From Oscillospiraceae bacterium (lineage in GTDB: Bacteria > Bacillota > Clostridia > Oscillospirales > Acutalibacteraceae), in the NCBI GenBank assembly GCA_029007475.1, contig JAQXHW010000108.1:1-32538 (forward strand): a stretch of DNA of 32,538 nucleotides. The letters run 5' to 3'. Made by a program: the position numbers and the translations under genes. This document shows positions 32,461-32,538 of this stretch, in pieces. Position 1 is the first letter of the stretch. Every line of letters begins with the position of its first letter. The notes below the pieces were generated by a model. It was not told where the DNA came from and ran no database searches. It worked only from the letters and a program-made list of their open reading frames with translations.

Positions 32461-32538
32461 CGCGGAGTAGAGCAGCCTGGTTAGCTCGTCGGGCTCATAA
32501 CCCGGAGGTCGTTGGTTCAAATCCTTCCTCCGCAACCA
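32461..32538 (+). tRNA. Initiator tRNA-fMet (anticodon CAT)
   Basis: The cloverleaf starts CGCGGAG and ends CTCCGCA plus an encoded ACCA. The first base pair is a C-A mismatch and the anticodon stem ends in GGG/CCC around CTCATAA, both marks of initiator tRNA. D stem GAGC/GCTC contains the A11-T24 pair. It is 78 bases long with CCA, with one extra T in the D loop compared with E. coli. The T arm reads GTTGG-TTCAAAT-CCTTC, so two of five stem pairs are T-T mismatches. The gene ends at the window edge; further RNA genes may follow. Confidence 0.93.

Noticed and set aside
1-32538. Mobile elements, prophage or CRISPR arrays
   Set aside because: No transposase or integrase-like frame, no regularly spaced repeats of CRISPR length, and no target-site duplications were seen. 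The only periodic repeats are the short 11-base regulator boxes.

Overview
The window looks like a chromosomal segment of an anaerobic Clostridia bacterium, most likely Oscillospirales/Ruminococcaceae. The reasons are a clostridial-order Rnf complex, the rimP-nusA-ylxR-ylxQ-infB-rbfA-nrnA-truB block, a T-box leader, a MurT/GatD pair, a clostridial DUF6062 protein, strong AGGAGG ribosome sites and ATGA/TGATG gene overlaps. I saw no phage, insertion sequence, plasmid or CRISPR sequence; the region is housekeeping DNA with some unusual members.

Layout. (1) 1-2070: 3' end of an rnf operon (rnfE partial, rnfA, rnfB), closed by a terminator. (2) 2345-7158: four-gene GldA/GldF/GldG-type ABC system plus a DUF4340 protein. 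(3) 7335-14247: the rimP-to-truB translation and RNA-modification operon, behind a strong extended -10 promoter and a leader hairpin. (4) 14543-18383: OmpR-family response regulator, histidine kinase, an unknown membrane-anchored protein and a FemAB-type peptidoglycan-bridge aminoacyltransferase. The regulator gene and the femAB gene share a direct repeat (TGATACA, 11-base period) directly upstream. (5) 18432-20076: DUF6062 protein (minus) divergent from an OGG1-type DNA glycosylase. (6) 20139-22105: MurT-like ligase and a GatD-like partner that lacks the glutaminase Cys and His. (7) 22215-23081: class II fructose-bisphosphate aldolase (minus). (8) 23277-25916: T-box leader in front of a three-part HTH-cupin-acyl-CoA synthetase. 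(9) 26127-28867: metG and tatD. (10) 28943-32231, minus strand: MIF-like tautomerase, yjbQ, ddl and murF. (11) 32461-32538: initiator tRNA-Met.

Themes. Cell-wall genes recur: femAB, murT/gatD, ddl, murF and a two-component system that probably controls femAB. The two most interesting points are the T-box with a likely isoleucine specifier controlling an acyl-CoA synthetase rather than an aminoacyl-tRNA synthetase or classical biosynthetic gene, and the catalytically degenerate GatD. The T-box suggests branched short-chain acid activation for isoleucine supply. Both are inferences from motifs read by eye; no database search was run.
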